10,353 bases of DNA from JAZFYD01 sp036443405 (GTDB taxonomy: Bacteria; Planctomycetota; PLA2): the NCBI GenBank assembly GCA_036443405.1, contig JAZFYD010000064.1, forward strand, positions 1 through 10,353, given 5' to 3'. Below the pieces are notes generated by a model, which searched no databases, had not been told where the DNA came from, and saw only the letters and a list, made by a program, of their open reading frames with translations. Positions 1 to 6,553 of the stretch are shown here, piece by piece. A program made the translations under genes and the position numbers. How positions within the stretch are numbered: the first letter of the stretch is position 1; each line of letters begins with the position of its first letter.

Positions 1-162
1 ACGCCGTCGTGGGGCAACATCATCAATGGCGGCCGGCAATACTTAGACGACGCGTGGTGGATCGCGACGTTCCCGGGGTTCACGATCGTGTTCGTGGTGG
101 TGTCCTTCAACCTGGTCGGCGACGCCCTCCGCGACGCGATGGATCCCAAACTCCGGCAATAG
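1..162 (+). CDS. ABC transporter permease, DppC/OppC type (3' end only)
   Basis: This is the C-terminal 53 residues of an inner-membrane permease; the 5' part lies outside the window. The reading frame is open from base 1 and ends at TAG 160-162. The visible piece contains a hydrophobic segment (about residues 22-40, after the WWIATFPG stretch) followed by FNLVGDALRDAMDPKLRQ. This matches the characteristic C-terminus of the BPD_transp_1 permeases of peptide/nickel importers (DppC, OppC, NikC), where a PG...FNLLGDGLRDALDPR-like sequence ends the last membrane helix. By family knowledge the protein forms the membrane channel with a DppB-type partner and two ATPases. Those partners would lie upstream and are not seen. 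The substrate cannot be told from this fragment. The next gene begins 58 bases downstream on the same strand. Confidence 0.88.
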   Translation, partial: TPSWGNIINGGRQYLDDAWWIATFPGFTIVFVVVSFNLVGDALRDAMDPKLRQ

Positions 163-203
163 CCGTCCGCGGCGAATTGGATGGTGGCCCTTGTCCCGAC
201 ATC

Positions 204-218
204 GGGGGAGACTAAGGG
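204..218 (+). promoter_or_regulatory. Ribosome binding site deciding the dgt-like start
   Basis: A purine-rich GGGGGAG (204-210) followed by AAGGG (214-218) lies just before ATG 221. The frame is also open from a TTG at 191, but that codon lies upstream of these purine tracts. ATG 221 is therefore the better start. Confidence 0.5.
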
Positions 219-220
219 CG

Positions 221-1393
221 ATGTCCGACACCTCGACTGACCGCCCCACCGCGCTGGGCATGTTGACCCGGACCATGCTGGAGGACCGGGAACTCCGTGA
301 GCTTGCGCCCTATGGGATGAAGGCTCGGGACAGCGAAGGCCGCGAGCACGCCGAGGACGAGCACGCCTACCGCACCTCGTATCAACGCGACCGCGACCGG
401 ATCATCCACTGCAGCGCGTTCCGGCGGCTCGAGTACAAGACCCAGGTCTTCGTCAACACCGCCGGCGACTACTACCGCACCCGGTTGACCCACACGATTG
501 AAGTGTCGCAGATCGCGCGCACCATCTCGCGCGCCCTCGCCCTCAACGAGGACCTGACCGAGTGCATCGCCCTCGCTCACGACATCGGCCACGGCCCGTT
601 CGGCCACAGCGGGGAAGAGGTCCTCCACGAGCTCCTCGCTGACCACGGCGGGTTTGAGCACAACCGCCACGCGCTGCGCATCGTCGACGTGCTCGAGCGC
701 AAGTACCCCGAATTCCCGGGCCTCAACCTGACCCGCGAGGTGCGCGACGCGCTGCTCAAACACAGCCCGCAGTCCCACGACTTCCGCCACCCCATCCTCG
801 AGGCGCAGGTGGTCGACGCCGCGGACCGCATTGCCTACAACGCCCACGATGTCGACGACGGCCTCACATCGGGCCTCCTCACCGAATCCGGCCTCGGCGA
901 GACGCTTCGCTGGCACGCCGCGTCCGTCGCGGTCGCCGAGCGCTATCCCGATCTCGACGCGCCCCGCCGGCGTTATCACACGGTCCGAATGCTCATCGAC
1001 GGCGCGGTCACCGACCTCATCGCTTCGGCGATCGAGCGACTCGCGCAATCCGGAGTGGATTGCGCCGACGATGCCCGCCGAACCCCCGCGCGACTCGTCG
1101 CCCCGGGTGAGGCGATGGCGCTCGGCCAGGGCGACCTGTCGCGCTACCTGCACTCTGCGTTTTACAACCACTTCCAGGTCAAACGCATGCGCGTGAAGGG
1201 CCATCGGTTCATCCGCGAGATGTTCTCGACCCTGATCGACGACACCTACCAGCTCCCGCCCCGCTGGAAGGCATGGTCGGAAGCTCAAGGGGCCGAGCGC
1301 GCGGTCGGCGACTACATCGCGGGGATGACGGACCGCGAGGCGCTCCAGCAGTACCGGCGGCTCTTCCACCCCGACGTCGGCACGCTCGAGTAG
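221..1393 (+). CDS. dgt: Deoxyguanosinetriphosphate triphosphohydrolase-like protein (HD domain)
   Basis: A 390-residue protein of the dGTPase family, the normal size for the short Dgt-like class. Known members hydrolyse dNTPs, often dGTP, to the deoxynucleoside and triphosphate in the cytoplasm, and so affect dNTP pools and mutation rate. The metal-binding HD residues are all visible: His91 in RLTHTIEVSQIART, His120-Asp121 in LAHDIGHGPFGHSGEE, and Asp202 in VVDAADRIAYNAHDVDDG. The N-terminal RDRDRIIHCSAFRRLEYKTQVF (about 57-78) is a further family signature. The start at 221 is chosen over the in-frame TTG at 191 because good ribosome-binding sequence lies directly before it. The gene follows an ABC permease gene by 58 bases and may be co-transcribed with it, but no functional link is evident. 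The real substrate preference cannot be read from sequence. The family call is very secure; the symbol refers to the dGTPase-like family. Confidence 0.95.
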   Translation: MSDTSTDRPTALGMLTRTMLEDRELRELAPYGMKARDSEGREHAEDEHAYRTSYQRDRDRIIHCSAFRRLEYKTQVFVNTAGDYYRTRLTHTIEVSQIARTISRALALNEDLTECIALAHDIGHGPFGHSGEEVLHELLADHGGFEHNRHALRIVDVLERKYPEFPGLNLTREVRDALLKHSPQSHDFRHPILEAQVVDAADRIAYNAHDVDDGLTSGLLTESGLGETLRWHAASVAVAERYPDLDAPRRRYHTVRMLIDGAVTDLIASAIERLAQSGVDCADDARRTPARLVAPGEAMALGQGDLSRYLHSAFYNHFQVKRMRVKGHRFIREMFSTLIDDTYQLPPRWKAWSEAQGAERAVGDYIAGMTDREALQQYRRLFHPDVGTLE

Positions 1394-1463
1394 GCCCCGT
1401 CTGAAAACACCGACTGGCTTCGATCAGCATCCGCAGCAGAGGGCGTCAACGTAGAATGACGCG

Positions 1464-4235
1464 ATGCCGTCCGCACTCCGGCTTCTGATCCTCGCAATGG
1501 CCCTTGGCGGAGCCGCACGCGCCGCAGCCGCGGACGCAGCGGAGGATCTGATCTTCCGCGCCCGCCACGCGCAGCAGGTGGAGGGCGACATGGAACGCGC
1601 CGCAGCGCTTTACAAAAAGGCGCTGGAGGACCGCGCACTCGGCGCCGCGCTGCAAGCCGAGGTTCGCTTGCGCCTGAGCGGCTGCCTCAAGGAGATGCAG
1701 CAATACGAAAAGGCGCTCGCGCAACTGGCCAACCACATCTATGCGCACGAGGAGGTGCCCGAACGCCTTCGCGAGCGGGCCAAGGAAGAGGTTCGCGTTC
1801 TCAAGACCCTCGTCCCCAGAGCCACCGCGGCGCCGCCGCAGCACCGCGAGGATCCCGCAGCGCAAACCCAACGCGAGGTCAAGGAGGTCCTGAGCGCCGC
1901 ACGGCGTCTCATGGACCGCGGCAACAACGTCCGCGCCCTTCAAAAGGTCAAGTTCGCGCTGCGGCTCGCGCCCAAGGACGAAGAGGCGCTCGCCCTCAAC
2001 GCGGAGCTCGAGACTCGCTTCGGCGAAACAGCGGCGTTCGTGCGCGACGCCATCGGCATCTTGAAGAGCTGGACCGAGGCGAGCACGAAACTCGTTGTCT
2101 CCGATGCAACACAGCTCATGCGGAAGGGCCTGCAGCACGCGCGCAAGGACGAGTTCGCATTGGCAGAACAACGCTATCGCAAGGCGGTCAGCGTGATCGA
2201 CGCGTGCGAGTTCTCGCGCGAGTCGAACGAACTCGTCGAGTTGCGCCGCCGCATCGAGATCCGCTGGCGCGAATTGCGCCGCCGCCACCTCGGACCGATG
2301 GACGCGGACCCGAAGATTAAACCGGCGGCCCGGCGATCGACGCTGCGCGCGGAGTTTCTGAATCACCTTCAGAAGATGCTCGACGAGGTCTCCGCAGGCG
2401 GCCGCGAGTACCGCATCCTGGCGATCCGGGGACCTCGCGCCCCGGGCCGCCCGCCGCCGTTTTCGAAGCCCGCGGGCTACCTCTTGAACCGCGAGATCCC
2501 TAGCCAGTGGTCGCCGGCGAACTTCGCGAGGCACGTCGTCAAGGCGCGGGTGGCGCCCGAGAGCTGGGACCGCCCCGGCAACTTCCTCGACGCCGCGGGG
2601 TCGATGCTAATCGCCCGCAACGAGTCCGCCGTACTCGACGCGGTGCAAAAGGAGCTCGCCCGTCTCGACCGCCCGGCCGGGCGACGCGTTCCCGTGCGAT
2701 TGATGCTCGTCTCGCTGCCGCGTGCGGCACTGGACACGATGCGCCTGCACTTTGGGGACTACAAATCGACCGGCGCAGCCAAGGACGCGCTGCTCTACCA
2801 AACGATCAGCCTGCCGAAGGACAGCGGCCCGGATTGGATCGAGAATTACTTCAAAGGGCTCGGCGGCGAGGACGGCGCCAAGCTCATCAAGTTCCGCGGC
2901 GAACTTCGTAACGGACTGCGCCAAACGCTGTTCATCAACGAACCGATCCGCAAGGCGGCGGGCTACGCCGACGCGCAGCGCATCGCGCCGAACGCGCTGG
3001 GGAGTCACGCCTCGCAACGCTTCGGGTTGCTGCTCGACACTTACGTCGTTCGCCACCGCGACGGTCGCACCGCGGTCGGACTGAAGATCGTGTCGCGCAT
3101 CCCGCGCCTTCCGACGCGCGTCACGAGCAAACGCGGCGCGAGAGAGATCACGACGCTGCACCCGAGATTTGTGAGCCAAACCGGCGAGCTGTTCGTCGAT
3201 CTCGCGCCCGGTACCGTTCTCGTCGTGCCCGACTTGATCGACCCGTTTGCCGCTGCGCGCAACAAGAGTGACCCGGACCGCACGTTCCTGCTCGTCTGGG
3301 AAACACCGGGACGCGCGAGCGGCACGGCGACGAACACGTCCGGGCAGCCCGAACCGAATGCGACCGAGGACAACGAAGTCCAGATGCCTCTCGGCGATCT
3401 GCTGGTGCAGGTGCGCGACGATCCCGGTCCCGCGGGCGGACCGAACCGCGGATTTGTGGCGCGCAGTGCGGTCGAGATCGAACGAGGCCGCGCGGAGTTC
3501 CTCCAGAGCCTGCTTCGATCCGAACTCGGACCCGATATCCGGGTCGATGCGACGGAGGCTTCGCTGACCGTTCCGAACGCATCGAAGGAACGCGCGATGC
3601 GCGCGCTCGCGCGCCTGGCCGCGGAGAGTCGCCGCACCTACATGGTGCGTATCCGCGCGCGGTCCGCGCGTACGCGTGTGCTCGAACGTTGGATGGTTGA
3701 CGACCGGCTCGATTGGATTCCGTTTTCCGAATCAGCGGTCGTCGCGGTCACGGCGGTCGAGCGCGGCGAGGTCTTGCTTCGCGACCTCGGCGCGGAGGGC
3801 GGGGACATCTTCGCGCCCGATCACGACCTCGGAACGTTTCATGTGCGTGGGCTGCAGGCGCGGCATGCGCTTAGCGGACGCATCACGACCGCCCCCATGC
3901 TCGATCCAGACGATGGTGCCGCCGCCAAAACGGGTCTGATCACCGAAGGCCTGCGTGTCACGGTGCGGCCCTACGCCATCGACCGCAAGCTGCGCATGTG
4001 GATCGAAATCGAGACCGCCGCGGTGGCCCGTCGCGCGGACCCTAGCGGGGAACATGAAGACCCCGCGAACCGCAAACTGGAGACAAAGGGCGCACGGCTG
4101 GCGGGCTTTGTGGACATTGGGGAAAGCCGCGCGGAGCACGCCGTGATCATCGCGCGAATCCCCCATCCCACTGCGACACGCCAGGAACGGATCACGGAAA
4201 TCGTTGTGACAATCACCATTAAGCCGGGGCAATGA
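1464..4235 (+). CDS. Exported TPR and secretin-like domain protein
   Basis: A 923-residue protein with an N-terminal signal peptide (about residues 1-22, hydrophobic LRLLILAMALGG then an Ala-rich cleavage zone). Residues about 25-275 are helical and TPR-like, with pieces such as GDMERAAALYKKALED and RALQKVKFALRLAPKDEEAL. Residues about 340-615 hold a module resembling secretin N1 plus beta domain. Its VVKARVAPESWD and SMLIARNESAVLDAVQKELA pieces recall planctomycete proteins with an I-x-P-x-SW motif followed by a KH-like fold. Residues about 670-920 look like a second, diverged copy: ASLTVPNASKERAMRALARL, then EGLRVTVRPYAIDRKLRMWIEIE, then a final VVTITIKP strand. An envelope scaffold or a degenerate, non-pore secretin relative is the likely role; a true type II/III secretin is less likely because no partner genes are seen. 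ATG 1464 is supported by the signal peptide, though its ribosome binding site is weak. The gene starts 70 bases after dgt. Function is unknown. Confidence 0.85.
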   Translation: MPSALRLLILAMALGGAARAAAADAAEDLIFRARHAQQVEGDMERAAALYKKALEDRALGAALQAEVRLRLSGCLKEMQQYEKALAQLANHIYAHEEVPERLRERAKEEVRVLKTLVPRATAAPPQHREDPAAQTQREVKEVLSAARRLMDRGNNVRALQKVKFALRLAPKDEEALALNAELETRFGETAAFVRDAIGILKSWTEASTKLVVSDATQLMRKGLQHARKDEFALAEQRYRKAVSVIDACEFSRESNELVELRRRIEIRWRELRRRHLGPMDADPKIKPAARRSTLRAEFLNHLQKMLDEVSAGGREYRILAIRGPRAPGRPPPFSKPAGYLLNREIPSQWSPANFARHVVKARVAPESWDRPGNFLDAAGSMLIARNESAVLDAVQKELARLDRPAGRRVPVRLMLVSLPRAALDTMRLHFGDYKSTGAAKDALLYQTISLPKDSGPDWIENYFKGLGGEDGAKLIKFRGELRNGLRQTLFINEPIRKAAGYADAQRIAPNALGSHASQRFGLLLDTYVVRHRDGRTAVGLKIVSRIPRLPTRVTSKRGAREITTLHPRFVSQTGELFVDLAPGTVLVVPDLIDPFAAARNKSDPDRTFLLVWETPGRASGTATNTSGQPEPNATEDNEVQMPLGDLLVQVRDDPGPAGGPNRGFVARSAVEIERGRAEFLQSLLRSELGPDIRVDATEASLTVPNASKERAMRALARLAAESRRTYMVRIRARSARTRVLERWMVDDRLDWIPFSESAVVAVTAVERGEVLLRDLGAEGGDIFAPDHDLGTFHVRGLQARHALSGRITTAPMLDPDDGAAAKTGLITEGLRVTVRPYAIDRKLRMWIEIETAAVARRADPSGEHEDPANRKLETKGARLAGFVDIGESRAEHAVIIARIPHPTATRQERITEIVVTITIKPGQ

Positions 4236-4277
4236 CTATTGAACTAGACGTCCCTGTGTACGTGTTCGAAAACTGAC

Positions 4278-4337
4278 GCGCTCCGCTCCTTGACGAGCCC
4301 AATAGGGCATGAGATTCTGGGTTCTGAAAAGGAGCGC
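4278..4337. repeat. Nested inverted repeat after the secretin-like gene
   Basis: The outer arms GCGCTCC (4278-4284) and GGAGCGC (4331-4337) are perfect complements. Inside them sits a short stem GCCC (4297-4300), loop AATA, GGGC (4305-4308). It begins 43 bases after the stop of the upstream gene and could be a transcript-end structure, but no T-tract follows the outer arm. The loop between the arms is long, so the pairing may be chance. Confidence 0.3.
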
Positions 4338-4385
4338 TTCACCACTAGCGCAACTCAACGGAAAAATTCCTGCCCGGGGCTTCCC

Positions 4386-4460
4386 GTCCCACCTCTATTT
4401 TCCCTTTTCCCCTTTTCCATATCGGGGGTCCCGGGCTCTTCCGCTTCCCCTCCCTTTTTT
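4386..4460. other. Polypyrimidine/polypurine tract
   Basis: The plus strand is almost purely C and T over long runs, for example TTTTCCCTTTTCCCCTTTTCC at 4398-4418 and again around 4438-4460 ending in six Ts. They are separated by a short CCATATCGGGGGTCCCGGGC segment. The composition is clearly unlike the surrounding sequence. Such mirror-like tracts can form triplex DNA. In RNA they give unstructured C/U stretches. No function can be assigned. Confidence 0.55.
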
Positions 4461-4560
4461 CCGTCTCGTGTCGCTGATTCTCCGTCCGTGTAATCGCGAT
4501 CTCCGATAGTTGTCGGACCCGCAGGACAGAATGTCTCTGTGTGACGGGTGGCCGTGGGGC

Positions 4561-4564
4561 GGAG
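4561..4564 (+). promoter_or_regulatory. Ribosome binding site deciding the primase-like start
   Basis: GGAG lies 6 bases before ATG 4571 and only 3 bases before the adjacent in-frame ATG 4568. The frame is also open from a GTG at 4541, which has no comparable site. ATG 4571 has the best spacing; 4568 is a near-equal alternative. Confidence 0.5.
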
Positions 4565-4570
4565 AAAATG

Positions 4571-5284
4571 ATGGCCACACGACCTTTTTCTCAGGCTGCG
4601 CAACGGGCAGCTTCCCGAGTTGACGCCAACGCCGAGTCCAGCGCAGCTTCGCTGAAGCAGGACTCGCGATCCGGAGCGCGCCGGCGCAGTGTCTTCCCGG
4701 ACGGTATCTTCGCGAACGGCGCCCGCCCGAACGACACGCGCGGGGCCTTCGCCGGCAAACTTCGCCACGCACCCGTACCGACGCCTGCGGCGCGTCCGCC
4801 GCAACCCGGCGGCGGTGTGCCCGCCGACGCACTTCGCACGTCCGAGATTCTTCGTACGTCCGTCGTACTGGGCGCATACCGGGACCTATTGCGCATGGCT
4901 GCAACGGAGCGAGACGGTGCGGTCCGGCACCTCGTGATGCGGGGATTTTCCGAACATGATGCGCGCGCGCTCAAGCCCGGTTACATCAGCGACTACGGGA
5001 AGGTGACCCAGCGGCTCCTCGCGCGCCACGGCCTACGTGTCTTATCGCGCGCTGGCCTGCTTTCGCCTCGATCCAACCTCATCTATTACCGCCACCGGTT
5101 ACTCATCCCGATCCGCGACGGACGGCGCGTGATCGGCGTCGCCGGAACGGCGCTGGACGCCCGCCGACCGACACTGCTTTTGCCGCACGGTATCAAGCTA
5201 CCGAAATCGATACGCAACGGACTCGAAGCACTGCGCAAGAGGCTCGAGGTAAGAAACACAGACCCGCAACTGCGACTGTTGTAG
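4571..5284 (+). CDS. Orphan DnaG primase N-terminal core (Toprim_N)-like protein
   Basis: A 237-residue protein. Residues about 1-88 are a basic, Ala/Pro/Arg/Ser-rich, probably disordered region with no cysteines, so there is no CHC2 zinc finger. Residues about 100-225 follow the order of the DnaG catalytic-core N-terminal subdomain. VRHLVMRGFSEHDARALKPGY (119-138 region) corresponds to the YL-x-RGL...GYA segment. SRAGLLS (159-165) corresponds to the AGLL segment. YYRHRLLIPIRDGRRVIGVAG (172-192) corresponds to YDRFR-x-R-x-MFPIRD-x-x-GRVIGFGGR. LPHGIKLPKSIRNGLEALRK (204-223) corresponds to the SPET-x-x-FHKG-x-x-LYGL-x-x-A segment. The protein ends at LRLL, just where the TOPRIM VVEGYMD strand would start, so the metal-binding catalytic residues are absent. 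It may be a primase fragment kept as a nucleic-acid-binding domain, or a decaying copy. The homology call is by eye but several motifs agree in order. Confidence 0.7.
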   Translation: MATRPFSQAAQRAASRVDANAESSAASLKQDSRSGARRRSVFPDGIFANGARPNDTRGAFAGKLRHAPVPTPAARPPQPGGGVPADALRTSEILRTSVVLGAYRDLLRMAATERDGAVRHLVMRGFSEHDARALKPGYISDYGKVTQRLLARHGLRVLSRAGLLSPRSNLIYYRHRLLIPIRDGRRVIGVAGTALDARRPTLLLPHGIKLPKSIRNGLEALRKRLEVRNTDPQLRLL

Positions 5285-5305
5285 CTGGCCCGGTGTAGCT
5301 GGCCC
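5280..5305. repeat. 12-bp tandem direct repeat overlapping a stop codon
   Basis: TGTAGCTGGCCC occurs at 5280-5291 and again at 5294-5305, separated by GG. The first copy contains the TAG stop of the primase-like gene; the second runs into the hairpin that begins at 5304. The pair marks the exact 3' border of that gene. Confidence 0.8.
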
Positions 5306-5323
5306 AACGGCTGACGCCGTTGG
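5304..5323. terminator. Perfect 8-bp hairpin between convergent genes
   Basis: CCAACGGC (5304-5311), loop TGAC, GCCGTTGG (5316-5323) form a perfect stem. It lies between the plus-strand stop at 5284 and the minus-strand stop at 5417, the right place for a two-way transcription terminator. Neither side has a T-tract. The compact GC-rich shape also resembles a REP-type intergenic repeat, which would need a whole-genome search to confirm. Confidence 0.5.
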
Positions 5324-5416
5324 AGCGGCCGGATTCAATTGGATCTTCTGTGATTCGGTCTTTTGGGAGATCGCTGTGGCGCGCGAGAACGGGGTCTGGT
5401 CTCGGCCGGTGGCGCG

Positions 5417-6424
5417 CTACTTTGAACCGTCGGTTGCGCTGCGCTCGGCCTTGTTCGAATCGTCGGGGACGTCTTCCCTTTTGGTCCCGCCGGGTTCTTT
5501 GGATCCTGCGTCCTCTTTCGCGGCCTTGGCGGCCTTGGCCCGCAACTCCTCGATCCACTTTCTTGCGGCCGCGGGATCGGGGATGCGGCGGCGGGCGGCT
5601 ACCGAGAGTCGCGGTCCCAGCGCGACACCAGTGCCTTCGGGATCGCGCTCCCATACCCGCACAAGCGCTTCAGCGCCGTCCGCGTCGCCGTAAATCGCGA
5701 CCAAACTGGCGGTCGCCGCCAAAGCGGCGCGAACGGCCGGCGGCGACGTGCGCGGCTGCTCGAAGATCTCCACCAATGCGGGAATGGCCTCCCGCAAGCG
5801 CGACTCGCGCAGCACGCGCACCAAAACGAGCGACTCGACGCGCGACGTGACATCCAGGTTGCGGCGCAACGCGCCGATCGACGCGGCGGCCGTCTTGTGC
5901 GTTTTTTGTATCGAGAGAATCTCGATCAGTCCGGTCGCAACCCGCTCCCGCACCTCACGCGCATGCTCCCCGAGGCTGATCTGGTCGCGCACTTCGCCCT
6001 GCACGCGCTGAAACTCGTCGAGGTGCTTGCGCTGCTCTTCTTCGAGTTTGACAATCTCCGGGCCAACCGCTGCGCCAGCCTCCTCCTGCATGCGCAGGAG
6101 CTTCAACTCCTCTTCGAGTTCCGTGTGCCGCTTGTGCGAACTGAAACCTTCCTGCTCGACCTTCATGATGCGCTTACGAACGCGCGGCTCTTGGCGAATC
6201 GCTTCCGCGAGAAACGACGCGAGCGGTTCGGCCGCACGCGCATCCTTTGTCTCCAACAACATGTCGAGTGCAGCATGCACGCGTGCCGCGGCACCGGACT
6301 GAAACGCGGTCTCGCGTTCGGCACGGAAAACCTGCATCGCCGTCTGGAAACGTGAGGGTGCATCCTGCGCGAACAAAGGAGCGCACAACGCGGCTAGAAG
6401 CCCGAGAACTCGCATCCGGGGCAT
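5417..6424 (-). CDS. Exported coiled-coil and HEAT-like repeat protein
   Basis: A 335-residue protein I cannot assign to a named family. Residues 1-20 form a signal peptide (MRVLGLLAALCAPLFAQ core), so it is probably periplasmic or envelope-attached. Residues about 47-78 and 178-262 are Ala/Leu-rich helical pairs of HEAT-like type, for example DARAAEPLASFLAEAI and LREAIPALVEIFEQP. Between them, residues about 83-160 are highly charged and Glu/Lys/Leu-rich (KRHTELEEELKLLRMQEEAG, KLEEEQRKHLDEFQRVQGEV), typical of a coiled coil. The last 45 residues are a charged, Gly/Ser/Lys/Asp-rich disordered tail. The ATG at 6424 is preferred over the in-frame ATG at 6415 because GGTGAGG lies 4 bases before it. 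The gene is convergent with the primase-like gene and starts 129 bases after the end of the histone-like gene on the same strand. A scaffolding or protein-binding role is a guess. Confidence 0.75.
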   Translation of the reverse strand: MPRMRVLGLLAALCAPLFAQDAPSRFQTAMQVFRAERETAFQSGAAARVHAALDMLLETKDARAAEPLASFLAEAIRQEPRVRKRIMKVEQEGFSSHKRHTELEEELKLLRMQEEAGAAVGPEIVKLEEEQRKHLDEFQRVQGEVRDQISLGEHAREVRERVATGLIEILSIQKTHKTAAASIGALRRNLDVTSRVESLVLVRVLRESRLREAIPALVEIFEQPRTSPPAVRAALAATASLVAIYGDADGAEALVRVWERDPEGTGVALGPRLSVAARRRIPDPAAARKWIEELRAKAAKAAKEDAGSKEPGGTKREDVPDDSNKAERSATDGSK

Positions 6425-6498
6425 TATGCCTCACCGGGACGCGGACGCGCGAGAATGCGCGAAGGAGGGAAAAGAAGCGACGGGGTCCCCCGGGGAGA

Positions 6499-6533
6499 CC
6501 CGGCGGAAGCGACCAATGACCGCTTCCGCCGGG
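6499..6533. terminator. Perfect 13-bp hairpin after the histone-like gene
   Basis: CCCGGCGGAAGCG (6499-6511), a 9-base loop ACCAATGAC, and CGCTTCCGCCGGG (6521-6533) pair without a mismatch. On the minus strand it begins 21 bases after the stop of the histone-like gene, where a terminator belongs. No T-run follows on either strand, so it may act as an mRNA 3'-end stabiliser, a terminator of the non-U type, or a repeat element. Confidence 0.6.
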
Positions 6534-6553
6534 CACCCGAGAGTCGCGAACGA

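Larger units (their letters stand above)
4236..4570. other. 335-base non-coding stretch with hairpin and pyrimidine tract
   Basis: I find no convincing gene here. Two short overlapping frames (4290-4493 and 4309-4509) encode Pro/Ser/Phe-rich peptides that merely translate a C/T-rich tract. Visible structure: a nested inverted repeat (GCGCTCC 4278-4284 with GGAGCGC 4331-4337, enclosing GCCC-AATA-GGGC 4297-4308), then a strongly pyrimidine-rich plus strand from about 4371 to 4467. The stretch lies between two plus-strand genes, so it should hold the end of one transcript and the promoter of the next. I see a possible TGTAAT -10 box at 4489-4494 but no good -35 partner. Confidence 0.6.

Noticed and set aside
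191..220. TTG start extending the dgt-like protein by 10 residues
   Set aside because: The purine-rich ribosome binding sequence lies inside this extension and serves ATG 221.
212..1369. 385-residue open frame on the minus strand opposite the dgt-like gene
   Set aside because: It mirrors a gene with all HD motifs intact; long antisense frames are expected in GC-rich DNA and its translation shows no recognisable motif.
1446..2534. 362-residue open frame on the minus strand opposite the secretin-like gene
   Set aside because: Leu/Arg/Ala-rich shadow translation; the plus strand has a signal peptide and ordered domains over the same bases.
4290..4509. Two small plus-strand frames of 66-67 codons in the intergenic stretch, one shortly before an AAGGAG-like site
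   Set aside because: They only translate the C/T-rich tract into Pro/Phe/Ser/Leu runs, overlap one another, and neither start has a good ribosome binding site.
4571..5284. Mobile-element or phage primase hypothesis
   Set aside because: No integrase, helicase, capsid or attachment-site sequence lies nearby, and base composition matches the neighbours.
5320..5850. 176-residue plus-strand frame starting in the hairpin arm
   Set aside because: Arg/Pro-rich shadow of the minus-strand coiled-coil/HEAT gene, without motifs.
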